NCBI GenBank assembly: GCA_024811115.1
Contig: JAKOGH010000856.1
Span: 32,441-96,440, forward strand
Reading direction: 5' to 3'
From: Terana coerulea
Taxonomy: Eukaryota; Basidiomycota; Agaricomycetes; Polyporales; Phanerochaetaceae
Length of the DNA stretch: 64,000 nt
The position numbers and the translations under genes were made by a program. Shown one piece after another: positions 25,077 to 35,135 of this stretch. Each line of letters starts with the position of its first letter. Position 1 is the first letter of the stretch. Below the pieces are notes generated by a model that was not told where the DNA came from, ran no database searches, and saw only the letters and a list, made by a program, of their open reading frames with translations.

Positions 25077-27369
25077 ATGCCGCGCCTTTGTGGCGGCGGT
25101 CTTCATTGTCGACGTTGTTAGCGCTGCGCTATACCGCGACCCACAGAAGCTCCCAACCACGACCTATGACTTTGTCGTTATTGGCGGTCAGTTGCATTCC
25201 CCCATGCGACTTGTATCTTCAACGTGGTTTAACACTCTGGTTCTCTCCTAGCGGGCGCTGCCGGCAACGTTATCGCGTCAAGACTTACCCAAAATCCAAA
25301 ATTCTCTGTTCTGGTCATTGAGGCAGGCGTTTCGTACGTACTCCTTGCTCAGTGGCTCATTTTATTCGACGTGTTCATTCTTTCCCAGGAATGAAGGCGT
25401 GCTTAGTGTCGAAGTGCCATTTCTGGCTTCGATCAACTAGCCCTTCTCGCTGGTTACGTGGAACTACTCGACGGTGCCTCAAGTCGGTCTGGATGGCCGC
25501 GTTCTGACCTATTCCAGAGGTCGCGTACTTGGCGGGAGTAGCTCCATTAGTAAGCACCCATCTGGTGCCGGTGTGCGTTCCACTGAGCCCTCTCGGTAGA
25601 CTTCATGACGTACACTCGTGGCTCCAACGACGACTATGACCGATGGGCAGCATTGACGGGCGAAGAGTCTTGGTCATGGAAGAGCCTGGCACCTTACTAC
25701 TTTAAGGTAGCCAGCTGCATCCCAAAAACTCTGCACTAGAAGCCCTCGTCTAACTCGCTCATTTCAGAGCTCACGCCTCGTGCCCCCGCCTAGCAACCGT
25801 AGCACTGCTGGATTAGTGACCCCCGCCTTCCACGGTTATGGCCCTATCGAGATTAGTCTTCCAGGCGTACCAACGGAACTTGACAGTATGGTCCTGAAGA
25901 CCAGTAAGACATCAGGGTCTGTGTTTCCCTTCAATATCGACATGCAATCCGGGCATCCCATTGGTGTCGGTGAGTTATTCACACTTCTCACTCCCTTCAA
26001 TCTAACCTTACTTGTGGTCAATCATAGGCGTGACTCAGTCAACCATCGGCAATGGCACACGAAGCAGCTCCGCCACCGCATACCTTGAGCCGGTGATCCA
26101 CCGTCCTAACCTTCACGTCGTCATCGAGCAAACAGTGACGAAATTGATTTCGGAAGGTTCAGACAAGGGTGTACCGGTCTTCAGAAAAGTAGTGTTCGCT
26201 TCTTCCGCGAATGGTGAGTGTACTCGGCATGATCTTTGGTTCAGCCACAGTTAATGTCAGGTCAGCCACACGGACCACGGTGACGGCTACCAAGGAAATC
26301 ATCCTCTCCGCAGGGTCGATTGGGACACCTCAGATTTTAATGCTTTCGGGGATAGGCGACCCCAAGGCATTAGGAGCACTCGGCATCCGCACCGTCGTCG
26401 ACTCGCCCGAAGTAGGCCAGCACTTGCAAGATCATCCGATTCTGTCCAACTACTGGTCCGTCAACTCCAACCACACCTATGACGACGTGCAGCGCACGCC
26501 TGCGCTGTTCAACGCGGACCTGGCGCAGTGGATGGCAAACAGGACGGGCCTGTTCGCCAATCCCGGCTCAAGCACGCTTGCGTTTTTGCGTATACCGAGA
26601 AATGCTCCTATATTCAAGAACTTCGCGGATCCTTCCGCCGGCCCTGGTTCGCCTCACTTCGAGATGCTTTTCTCCGTAAGTCTGGGAATCAACGCATATC
26701 TGTACATGAGTTTTGACTGCTAATGTAGGACGGGTTTTCAGTCAATCCTCTGCCTCGTCCCGCCACCGGTCACTACCTTACGATTAACACCGCCGTCGTC
26801 TCCCCAATATCCAGTAAGCTGAATCTACGTGTAATGCGTCCGGAAACTGACTGCGCCGCTCTCCCTTCCAAGAGGGCTCCGTGCAACTAGCCTCCGCCGA
26901 CCCGTTCGCCTTCCCGCTCATCGACCCCGGCTTCTTCCAGTCACCATTTGATCAACACGCCATGCTCGCTGCCATCAAGGCCGCGCGCCGCTTCGTCGAC
27001 GCGGCGCCCTGGGGCGGGTTTGTTCTGGACCGCTTCGGGCCCGTCGGCGCCGCGGAGACGGACGCGGACGTCCTCGCCGCCGCGCGCGCGAACGTGCGCA
27101 CGATCTGGCACCCGGTGGCGACGGCGCGCATGTCGCCCAGCCATGCTGTGTGGGGCGTCGTGGACCCCGCGCTGCGCGTGAAGGGTGCGCGCGGGCTGAG
27201 GGTTGTTGACGCTTCCGTCTTTGTGAGTCCTTCGCATGAATTGGGTGGCATTGCCCAAGGCTGACTCGCGTTTGTTTGCTAGCCCGCGATCCCTGCTGCG
27301 CATCCCGTCGCTGCCGTGTACATACTGGCCGAGCGTGCGGCGGACCTCATCAAAGCAGCCTGGTCTTGA
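25077..27369 (+). pseudogene. GMC oxidoreductase, aryl-alcohol-oxidase-like (copy 2), probable pseudogene
   Basis: Paralogue of the gene at 3.9-6.2 kb with the same exon plan. Recognisable parts: a signal-like N-terminus (MPR, then FVAAVFIVDVVSAAL if one C at 25085-25086 is removed), YDFVVIG-AGAAGN, LVIEAG, VPQVGLDGRVL and an intact RGRVLGGSSSI, YTRGSNDDYDRW, GNGTRSSSATAYLEP, SAGSIGTPQILMLSGIGDP, GQHLQDHPI, IWHPVATARMSP and the last exon PAIPAAHPVAAVYILAERAAD. Unlike copy 1 it has an in-frame TAG at 25438-25440, in the segment that reads SLDPF in copy 1. A substitution-type stop is not explained by run-length error, so loss of function is likely unless that base is wrong. Most of the sequence is still well conserved, so any inactivation is recent. 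Confidence 0.7.
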
Positions 27370-27747
27370 TAGTCATCGTTCTGGTTCTGGCTGTGACAGC
27401 CACGCTCCTTTCTTGCAATAGCATTCGACGGAAAACGAGCGCTTCGGAGGGGGCTGAACTGCTCTATGATCGTCACGGAGTTTTCAGGAAAACAGCGATA
27501 ACCTATAGGCTAACTTCTAAGATCGTGCATGGTCGTATGTTCTTGTCGCCAATGGAAATGAACTACCAGTCCGCGGCACGATGCGATTCCGGACCCTTGC
27601 ATACGGTTCACGAGAAAGTGTGGTTAACCATTGCAAGAAAATGCAACGAAAATTGCAGGTAAAATACATTCTATTGTACAACATTTAGGTTCGTTCTAAT
27701 GCTTCTAATACATCTACAATGCAGTACGACGCGTGGCATGCGACAAT
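27370..27747. other. Convergent intergenic spacer
   Basis: Short region between the 3' ends of GMC copy 2 (+) and the first UbiA-family gene (-). It is AT-richer than its neighbours and no gene is seen. It marks the left border of the GC-rich block. Confidence 0.5.
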
Positions 27748-28874
27748 CTACCAGTATTCCCGCTGAATTCGAAAGCTTGGAAGCCCGTGTTTTGAGAAAC
27801 TGTTGATGAAGTCAGCACGTCGTGTCCGAGACCTGCGACCATTTCCACATACCTTGAGTACCCCGGCAATGCGATAGCACAAGTCAACCAAACCTGTTAA
27901 ATCGTCAGACGCAGGCGCGACCTCAGCCGCAGAAGCACGCACGTTATACAAGTAATACGATATCTGGTCCTCGCGCACGCTTTTGAACGCCACGAAGCGG
28001 ACGCCGACGAGCACGCCGACGGCGATGAACACGGACGCCGCGAGGACGTCCACGGCCCATATCGACACGAGGAAGCACGACCAGGGGAGGAGGCCGGCGA
28101 GGATGCTCTTGCGCGAGTGCGCGGGGGCGACGATGGGCAGCGTCTTGCGCCCGACGAGCGTGTCGCCCGCGACGTCCTTGAAGTCCTGCGCGTGGATCGT
28201 GCTCGCGATGATCGCCGCGCTGAGCGCGATCGACAGCATCGTCGTCGCGTCGATCTGCGAGCGGTCGCGGGCTGGACGCGCGTGAGCGTGTGCAACGCAG
28301 CAGAGCGGAAGAGCGGGGGCGTACCGGCGACGAGGCACGCGCCGGCCTGGAACGTCGCGACGCCGCACGCGTTGATGGCGTTGCGGACCGCCCAGTGCGC
28401 GGCGTGCCCGCGCAGCTCGTCGTACACGACCGTGAGCGCGATGAGCACCGAGCTCGCGTACAGCACCTGGATGCTGTAGCAGCCCGAGAGGACGAGGCAG
28501 AGCGGGACGAGGAGCCAGCGCAGACCGAGCGCCTGCCGCAGGCTGATGCGCCGCGCGGGGAGCGGGCGGTGCGGCTTGTTGCACGCGTCCTCCTCCAGGC
28601 TCACCGTCTGGTTCGAGATGCCGAACTGGAGGAGGTGCAGGCCGATCCAGGCGACGACCTGCGCCAGCCGCGCGGCGGACTGGGTGCCGGGCGTGGAGAC
28701 CCCGCGAAGACAGTCTGGAGCGGGCACGCACGGTGAGATGTAAAGTCGGACGAATTGTGACAGAACTGGTCAACTCACCACGGGTATCAGGATGGTCTTG
28801 ATGTCGGACTGGATGAAGAGCAGTGCGGTCTTTGCGTGGTAGGGCACGGCGCGGATGGCGGACGTGGCGTTCAT
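27748..28874 (-). CDS. UbiA-family membrane prenyltransferase / terpene-cyclase-like protein 1
   Basis: Integral membrane protein of the UbiA superfamily, which transfers prenyl groups or, in some fungi (for example Fma-TC of the fumagillin pathway), cyclises farnesyl diphosphate. Exon 1 gives MNATSAIRAVPYHAKTALL and SDIKTILIPV. The next exon carries the first acidic motif, SNQTVSLEEDACNKPHRPLP, and the third carries the second, IHAQDFKDVAGD followed by GRKTLP. Many hydrophobic helices are visible. A G run (C run 28700-28703) is one base short right after TVFAG. The C-terminus depends on the last splice: with a consensus GTATGT donor the protein ends ...IQREYW at 27748, while read-through would end at 27714. 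Divergent from protein 2, with a 1.3-kb spacer. The acidic motifs are shared with protein 2, not the classical NDxxD spacing, which favours the fungal UbiA-cyclase-like branch; activity is inferred. Confidence 0.82.
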
Positions 28875-28956
28875 CCTGGCTGCTTGGCTTGTGTCCTCGT
28901 CGACGGTGCTGGGATCTCGAACTCGAATCCTGCCTCCGAGTGCGACCTCTGCCGCG

Positions 28957-28965
28957 TATTTTTAT
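28957..28965 (-). promoter_or_regulatory. TATA-like element of UbiA-family gene 1
   Basis: ATAAAAATA on the minus strand, about 83-91 bp before the ATG at 28874, in an otherwise GC-rich context. Candidate core promoter only. Confidence 0.45.
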
Positions 28966-29079
28966 CATCGACTCTATCTGCGTGCGCCATGACGCTGAGA
29001 AACCAATCCAGCTGGGAACAGAAGTCTAACGGATGCGCGCTCAGGAGAAGGATTGGAACAGTGAGACAACCCGTCGTCT

Positions 29080-29137
29080 GCAATGCCGACCGCGGTGGAA
29101 CGCCGGGACCCGCGTTGACGTACAATGTCGGCATTGC
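29080..29137. promoter_or_regulatory. 11-bp inverted repeat inside the divergent UbiA promoter
   Basis: GCAATGCCGAC (29080-29090) and its exact reverse complement GTCGGCATTGC (29127-29137) enclose 36 bp. Position between two divergent genes makes a shared regulatory role conceivable, but no known factor site was recognised. Confidence 0.5.
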
Positions 29138-30184
29138 CGATGAAGCAGTGCCATGTGCGTGCGCAGTGGTATCTTGCCCAAATCTTGCCGCACAGATTCA
29201 GAAGACCCATTGCCAACGCCGCCGGGCGCTCGTGCTTGGCACCATCAGCGTTGGAGTCTGCCCCGACGGGGCGTGGGAGCGCAGCGGTCGGAGTCGGAAT
29301 GCGCTTCTACGCTCGCACAGCCCGGTTTGGGCGATAAACCGCGTTGTGGCGTCCGCTGATCGCCGCGCTCGCCTCGCCGTCGCCATCATCGGCGTGCCAA
29401 CGCCTAATCGGTTGATCTCTGCATCACTCTCCCCGTACGCCCCCTCACGGGAAGCGTCGTCGATTATTGCGCGCGCGCCCCAGGCTGGGCTTGGCTGGTC
29501 GGGCGAAGTCGACATGCGAACAGTGACTATCGTAAGTTGACAATGAAAATGCGTAGCGTTTGTGGAGCTTACGTAGTGTTTCTAGTGCACGCTCTCACGT
29601 CTGGTTGGCAGGAGGTAGTCCACTCCCGTCACCGGTCGAGGACGGGGTTGTTACAGGTTGTTGCAAATGGCCCAAGGCCGACGTCACTTAGACGTTGCGC
29701 ACACTCAGAGATGGCGTACCCATCGTATCGGCTGCGGTAACATGCATCAGCATGTTTCAGAGTGAGCAGCCTTCTGAGGCGGAACTCAAACTCCAAACGG
29801 ACCGCACGCGCAGTTCCACACTAGTGTTATCCCCGGAGTGTAAGGCAAGTGCAGCACGAAAGGTCTGGTGCAGAATTACCAATTGATATGACGAAACCCT
29901 CAATCGATGATGGGACGTTATCTGCTCGCTCAGTACCGCGACCGCGCCTGAGCACCCTTGCGCTAGCTCTTCTTGGAAATTCCACAGCAACGGTTCCTGG
30001 CCTCCCATTGCCACGGTACATACGGGACGCGCCCGTATGATGCGCGTTAGTTTTATTCCCTCCCGGTTCTGTGACAAACGCTGGATTATTTCACAGCATA
30101 TCGCGCATTTAAGCTGGAGGCGGGCTCTGGGCTGATACCCAGCAGCCACAGATTATCTCTAGCCTCCTCCAGACCTGCCCACCA

Positions 30185-31233
30185 ATGTCGCTAGCCAGTC
30201 TCCGCTACCACTCCCGGACCCTCTTCCTCTTCACCTCGTCTGATTTCAAGACGATATTCTTCCCCATCGTACGCCATTTGCTGTCTCTCCCGCCTCGCGC
30301 CTCGCTGACTTTTTTTCTCTGCCACCAGTCCGCCTTCGCATGCGCGACGGCGCCGCTGCACTCGACGACGCGCCTCGTGTTCGGCTGGACGTGGATCTGG
30401 CTGCACCAGTTCATGTGCAACGTCTCGAACCAGGCGCGCGGGCGCGAGGAGGACCTGATCAACAAGCCGTGGCGGCCGCTGCCCGCGGGGCGCATCTCCG
30501 AGGCGCAGGCCGTCGTCCTGCGCTGGGTCGCGGTCGGCCTCTGCCTGACGTGCTCGGCGCTGTACGGGCGCGACCTCGTGCTGACGACGCTCGGCCTGTT
30601 CGTGACCACGTTCCTGTACGACGAGATGGGCCTCGCGGCGCACCACATCGGCAAGAGCTTCTGCAACATCGGCGGCTACACGACGTTCGAGATCGGCGCG
30701 ACGAAGCTCATGGGTGCGTCTCCCCCCTTCCTCCGCTCTTCTCACATCGTGCTTGGCCGATAGCTGACATTGTATGTGATTGTGCATGCAGGGATGAGCC
30801 GGGACCTGGACCAGGTGTCGAGCACGGCTGTCATCATCAGCGGCGCGCTCATCTTCACGACGATCCAGGCGCAGGACTTCCCGGACGTCGAGGGCGACGC
30901 GAAGCTGGGGCGCGTCACGTTCCCGATCTACGCGCCCGAGTTCGCGCGCGCGTTCACGCTCGCCGCCATGCTCGCCTGGTCGCTCTTCCTCGCCCGCTTC
31001 TGGGCCGTCGGCCCCGTCTGCGGCGCGCTCTTCGTCGGCTTCGGCGCGCTCATCGGCGCGCGGTACTACCTCTGGCGCACGCCCGAGGTCGACAAGCGGT
31101 CCTACATCCTGTACAACGTACGTGCCCCATCCGCCGCGCTCCTTTCTACGCACAGCTCACAGGGGCACAGATCTGGCTCATGGCGGCGCACATGCTCTCC
31201 CTCAACACCCGCACCGGATTATTAAACTTCTAG
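30185..31233 (+). CDS. UbiA-family membrane prenyltransferase / terpene-cyclase-like protein 2
   Basis: Paralogue of the protein encoded at 27.7-28.9 kb, with the same exon phases. Four exons: MSLASLRYHSRTLFLFTSSD and FKTIFFPI; SAFACATAPLHSTTRLVFGW with the first acidic motif QARGREEDLINKPWRPLP and FVTTFLYDEMG; MSRDLDQVSSTAVI with the second motif IQAQDFPDVEGD followed by GRVTFP; and a short last exon, IWLMAAHMLSLNTRTGLLNF. Roughly 300 residues with many hydrophobic helices, a normal size for UbiA proteins. No frameshift is needed. Codon use is very rich in G/C third positions, which creates a long antisense open frame that is not a gene. Two divergent paralogues next to P450, methyltransferase and exporter genes suggest a terpenoid or prenylated-product pathway. 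Whether it cyclises or transfers a prenyl group cannot be told from sequence. Confidence 0.85.
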
Positions 31234-31909
31234 AAGCGACGGATGCCGTGATGTCCTGCTGTTAGAGATCGTCGATATCAATGTAGATTTGTAGCCTTGT
31301 AGCATTCGTTGTTTTTCATGTGCGGTCGGTTCGGAGTCTTCAATTTGATGCGACCTTTGTATTGTACGGGACGCGCGCGAAGGCAGCAATCCTTGGTACG
31401 CAACAATGAAGTGCTCGCGCCCAAAAGACACACGCGTTAGTGATGGTGCAGCTCTAGAGCTGCGGGCGAGCACCCCGCCCGAATGCCGTCGGAAGAGATC
31501 AAAGCGTAATGCAAAGGAACACTCCAATCAGACTAATAACATGCACGCAATATGGTATTAATATGTGCTCGCAATGGACGCGGGGATAGGAATGACAAAC
31601 GATGGAGCGACCCACGTTTCTGCACAGTGACGCACGCACTATCTTCCGTGAAGAAGCCGTCGCGTTTCGACGCTCGGCTATTACATACGAAGGCCAAAGG
31701 GTCTGATATGCGCGCATTGCATTCGATACTTTTACAAAGCAGGAGATAACACAGAGTCTAGACAAAGGGTGCCAAGATAGCCATTCTGCCCGTTCACACA
31801 CAACAGGATCAACAAAACTAAATTCGTACACAAGCAGGTCTAACCGCCGTCAGGGCAAAGCAGCAAAAAAGCATCTTCGTAATCAGAGCATACCAAGCAC
31901 TGCGTGCGA
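31234..31909. other. Convergent intergenic region
   Basis: Lies between the 3' ends of UbiA-family gene 2 (+) and P450-A (-). AT-richer than the genes, with no gene or repeat recognised. Confidence 0.5.
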
Positions 31910-34149
31910 TTAGACGGTGGACTGCGCCGCCCGCCACTGCACCTGAGCCGCCTTGGCCGCCGACCGGGGGACGATGTTGCACTTGAACGGCTGCGGGTAG
32001 CTACGCCGCGAGATGAGCGCGCCGCGCACCGCATGAGACCGCGCACGATGAAGCAGAAAACGCACCTGACCAGCCCCGTCGTGTACGCCGGCGTGAGCTG
32101 CACGCCCGGCGGCGGCGCGATGTCGAACACGGACAGCAGCGTCGCAATTAAAATAAACACCGAGTTCTCCGCGAGGTGCTTCCCGGGGCAGATGCTGCCG
32201 GTGCGGAACGGGACGCGTCAGCGCGTGCGCGCGGCGCGTAGAGAAGTGTGGGGTGCGTACCGCCGGCCGAACCCGAAGGCCCACGTCGCGGGGTCGACCT
32301 CGTTGTCCGCGTTCGCGCCGAGGTACCGCTCGGGCACGAACTGCTCCGGGTCGAACGCGCCGCGGCGCTCGAACGCGGTCGCCCTGGCGCAGCGCGGCGT
32401 CCGCAAAAATCAGCCGCGCGCAGGTACACGGAGGGTAGGGTGTGGGGGCACGCACCAGACGTTCGGGATGACGATCGTCTCCTTCGGGATCGTGAAGCCC
32501 TGGTACACGTCCTCCTTCGCCGTGCAGTGCGGGAGCCCTGGATCGCGCGCGTCAGTTGTCAGCATCGCTGTCCCGCGGCGCGCGAAGGGGGACGTCGGGG
32601 GCTCACCTAGCGGCAGGACGGGGTGCCAGCGCATGACCTCCTTGATGAGCGCATTCACGTACGGGAGGTCCGCGCGGTCGCTGATGTGCGGGAGCCGCTC
32701 GGGGCCGACGACGCGGTCGAGCTCGGCGTGCGCGAGCTGCTGCTTGTCCGGGTGCAGCGCCATGGCCATGATGCACACGAGGACGGTCGAGTACGTCTGG
32801 CGCGGATTTGTCAGCATCTTCTCGGCTCGAGAACTGGGGAGGGACGTACTGTTTCTCCACCGGCTGCAGGTTTGGAGGACGCTTTGTTAGACGTTGTGCT
32901 GGATGCGTGTATGCGTTGGGGCTCACCTCCGTACAGAGACCCAGTCGACCACTTGATTTGGTGCTGGACCTTCGGGTTGTCGGCCGCCTCCGTAGACAGA
33001 AGCTCGCGAGTGAGCGAAGGTGGCGCCTCGCCAGTGAGCTGCAGCGGGGCGCTCGGGTCAACCCAAGTTACTTTCCGCGCGTCCTTAAGCTCACCATCTC
33101 TGCCTTGACGTGCTCGAAGGGTTTGGTCACCAGCCGGTCGATCATCTCAAACCCAGTGCGGGCATGGCGATGGAAAGGGAGCCATGACGGCAGGTGCTTC
33201 ACTGTCATGCGCGTACACGCGCGTTAGTGGTAGCGAAGAGACGCTGTGCTGGAGACGTACTGGAAGGGATCAAGTCGCAGAAGAACGCCCCGGGAAGCGT
33301 GGCCTCGCTGATCATGTGCATAGTGTCCTCCGCATGTGCAATGTACTGGGTGTCAAGGAATTTGTGAGACATTGTCATACAAGTGTCCGAGCCGACTGAC
33401 CTCGTCTTCTGCCCTTGTTGACCGAAAGGCCGTACGTGATGGAAAGAATAAGGCGCGAAGCAGTTCTGTCAACAAGTCAGCAGCCGTTTGGACATCACGT
33501 CCCCTGGCGCTCACAATCTGATATGGTCAAAGAAGCCAGACGGTCTGTCCAGGATATCCTTGCTGAGAAGCGCGGCCAAGTCTTCTTGGATGGTGAAGTA
33601 TTGCTTGACGGCGCCCGGGCTAAGCGCCTGATGGGCGAGCCGGCGCTGGGCTCTCCATTCGTCGTCGTAGTTCAGCAAAGGCATGCTCTACAGAGTGCGT
33701 CAGAACAGTCGGGCTCGCACAGCCATGGCAGGGCATACCTTTCCGAGACCCATGAGCTCCCCGACCACTGTGAAGGAAGGACGGTCCGAGTAGACCCCGG
33801 CTTTCTTGTCGAGCAGGTCTGAGATGGCTTTCATCGAGTTCAAGACGAGGACTTTGGTGCCAAGACCTTGGAAGTACACCAGATCACCTGCAAGATAATG
33901 GGTGTCAGGTTCTACTGGCACACAGGCACGGCTGTTCTTACCATACGTCTCCTTGTACTTTGTGAACTTGACCCATCCCGCTTGCGGGGACACGTCCAGG
34001 ATATTGCCCGTCAGAGGGTTTCCGCGCGGGCCGGGCGGATGGTTGCTGCTGGCAGACTTCTTTAGGCCGCTGTAGAGGAGGAGGCCGGCGGCGACGAGGG
34101 CGCAGAGGACGATGGGCTGGTGCTCGCCGGCGAGGTCGAGGAGCGACAT
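31910..34149 (-). CDS. Cytochrome P450-A
   Basis: Microsomal P450 with about thirteen exons. Features in order: membrane anchor [20 protein letters not shown], hinge [48 protein letters not shown], the C-helix [55 protein letters not shown] (I-helix), [18 protein letters not shown], the ExxR helix IKEVMRW, PERYLG, the haem loop [16 protein letters not shown] and the tail [13 protein letters not shown]. One apparent extra base (minus-strand GGG, 33412-33414) lies just before AEDEYIAHAED. Exon boundaries and sequence are closely matched by P450-D at 48.3-50.4 kb, so the two are recent paralogues. It is the nearest oxidase to the UbiA-like genes, hence a candidate scaffold hydroxylase. Confidence 0.9.
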
Positions 34150-35135
34150 GATTGGGGTTGGTGACGGAGGGGGAGTGATAGACCGCGCAGGAGGTGCAGC
34201 TCAGCCTCTTTGTCTCCCCGGCGCAAGCGTGCCAGACAATCGTGCCACCTAAACACACGGAGGGTCGAATGATTAGTGCTCAGTCGCGCCCGTGCGGGGT
34301 GCGACCAGTACCTTGCGTGATGCGGTTGAGTACAGAGCCCCAGTTTGGGAAGACCGAGAAGGCTCGGATCGAAGTAGCGCTGTCAGTGTCAAAGCTTCTC
34401 CGTGGGTGCGAGTCCGAGCCGTCATTATCGTCGTCCCCGTTTCACCAATATTTCACATCTAAACCTGACCGCAGTGTTTCCTGCCCGATCTATGGTAACG
34501 TCGTATCGTGCTGGCTCAGCCACCGCGCCAAGCGAGCAATTCGGCATCGCTTGGCCGCGCGCAGATGAGGGTGGTGGCGCAGATCTTGCGTGGGTAGCGC
34601 GACACTGCAGCAATCTGCGTCCGTTCTGCCGTTCCCAGGCAGGAAGGCGTAGATGGGGGAGATGCACAAGCGCTGGGAACCCGTGGCGGCGATGGGCGTG
34701 GCGGCCGGCCGGACCCGGGACACCCCTGCTCTCGCCGCGCCGCCACCACGATCAAGCCATGACGACGCCGATGCCCGTGCAGCCGTGCTCCTGCTCTCGT
34801 CCGCTTGCTTATGCGCTGTCTCCTAGGGCGCGCACTGCATGAGCCCACGCCCCTCGACGAATTATTCGTTATTATCAGCGCTCGCTCCTGCTGCCTAGGT
34901 CGTTAATCATCTTGCGCCCACGGATCAATGCGTCCTTTGGCTCCCTCTACAGGCCCGAAAAACTCACAGAGGATGTCGAATGACATCCAGCAGAACCCTA
35001 GAAGCGCTCGAGTATATTGCCCAAGATACATAAGTGATCCCGCGTGATGGAGGGGAGAGCCAGTGTCACACGCAACTATGACTGTGTCCTTCGATCTCGT
35101 GAGCACGTCCTTGCGTGTACCCGTCGCCGTGCAGG
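34150..35135. other. Divergent promoter region of P450-A and P450-B
   Basis: One-kilobase spacer between head-to-head P450 genes. No gene recognised; open frames here are GC-driven and lack motifs. Confidence 0.5.

Larger units (their letters stand above)
28875..30184. other. Divergent promoter region of the two UbiA-family genes
   Basis: A 1.3-kb spacer between head-to-head genes with no recognisable gene of its own. It contains an 11-bp inverted repeat (29080-29137 overall) and TATA-like sites on both sides. Several GC-rich open frames (about 29198-29540) have no family features. Confidence 0.55.

Noticed and set aside
27748..28968. 406-codon open frame overlapping UbiA-family gene 1
   Set aside because: Runs through introns and mixes frames; the conserved motifs are partly in another frame and need splicing.
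30191..31153. Long minus-strand open frame (320 codons) opposite UbiA-family gene 2
   Set aside because: Arginine/glutamate-rich shadow caused by strong G/C third-position bias of the real gene; no motif and no introns where the sense gene has them.
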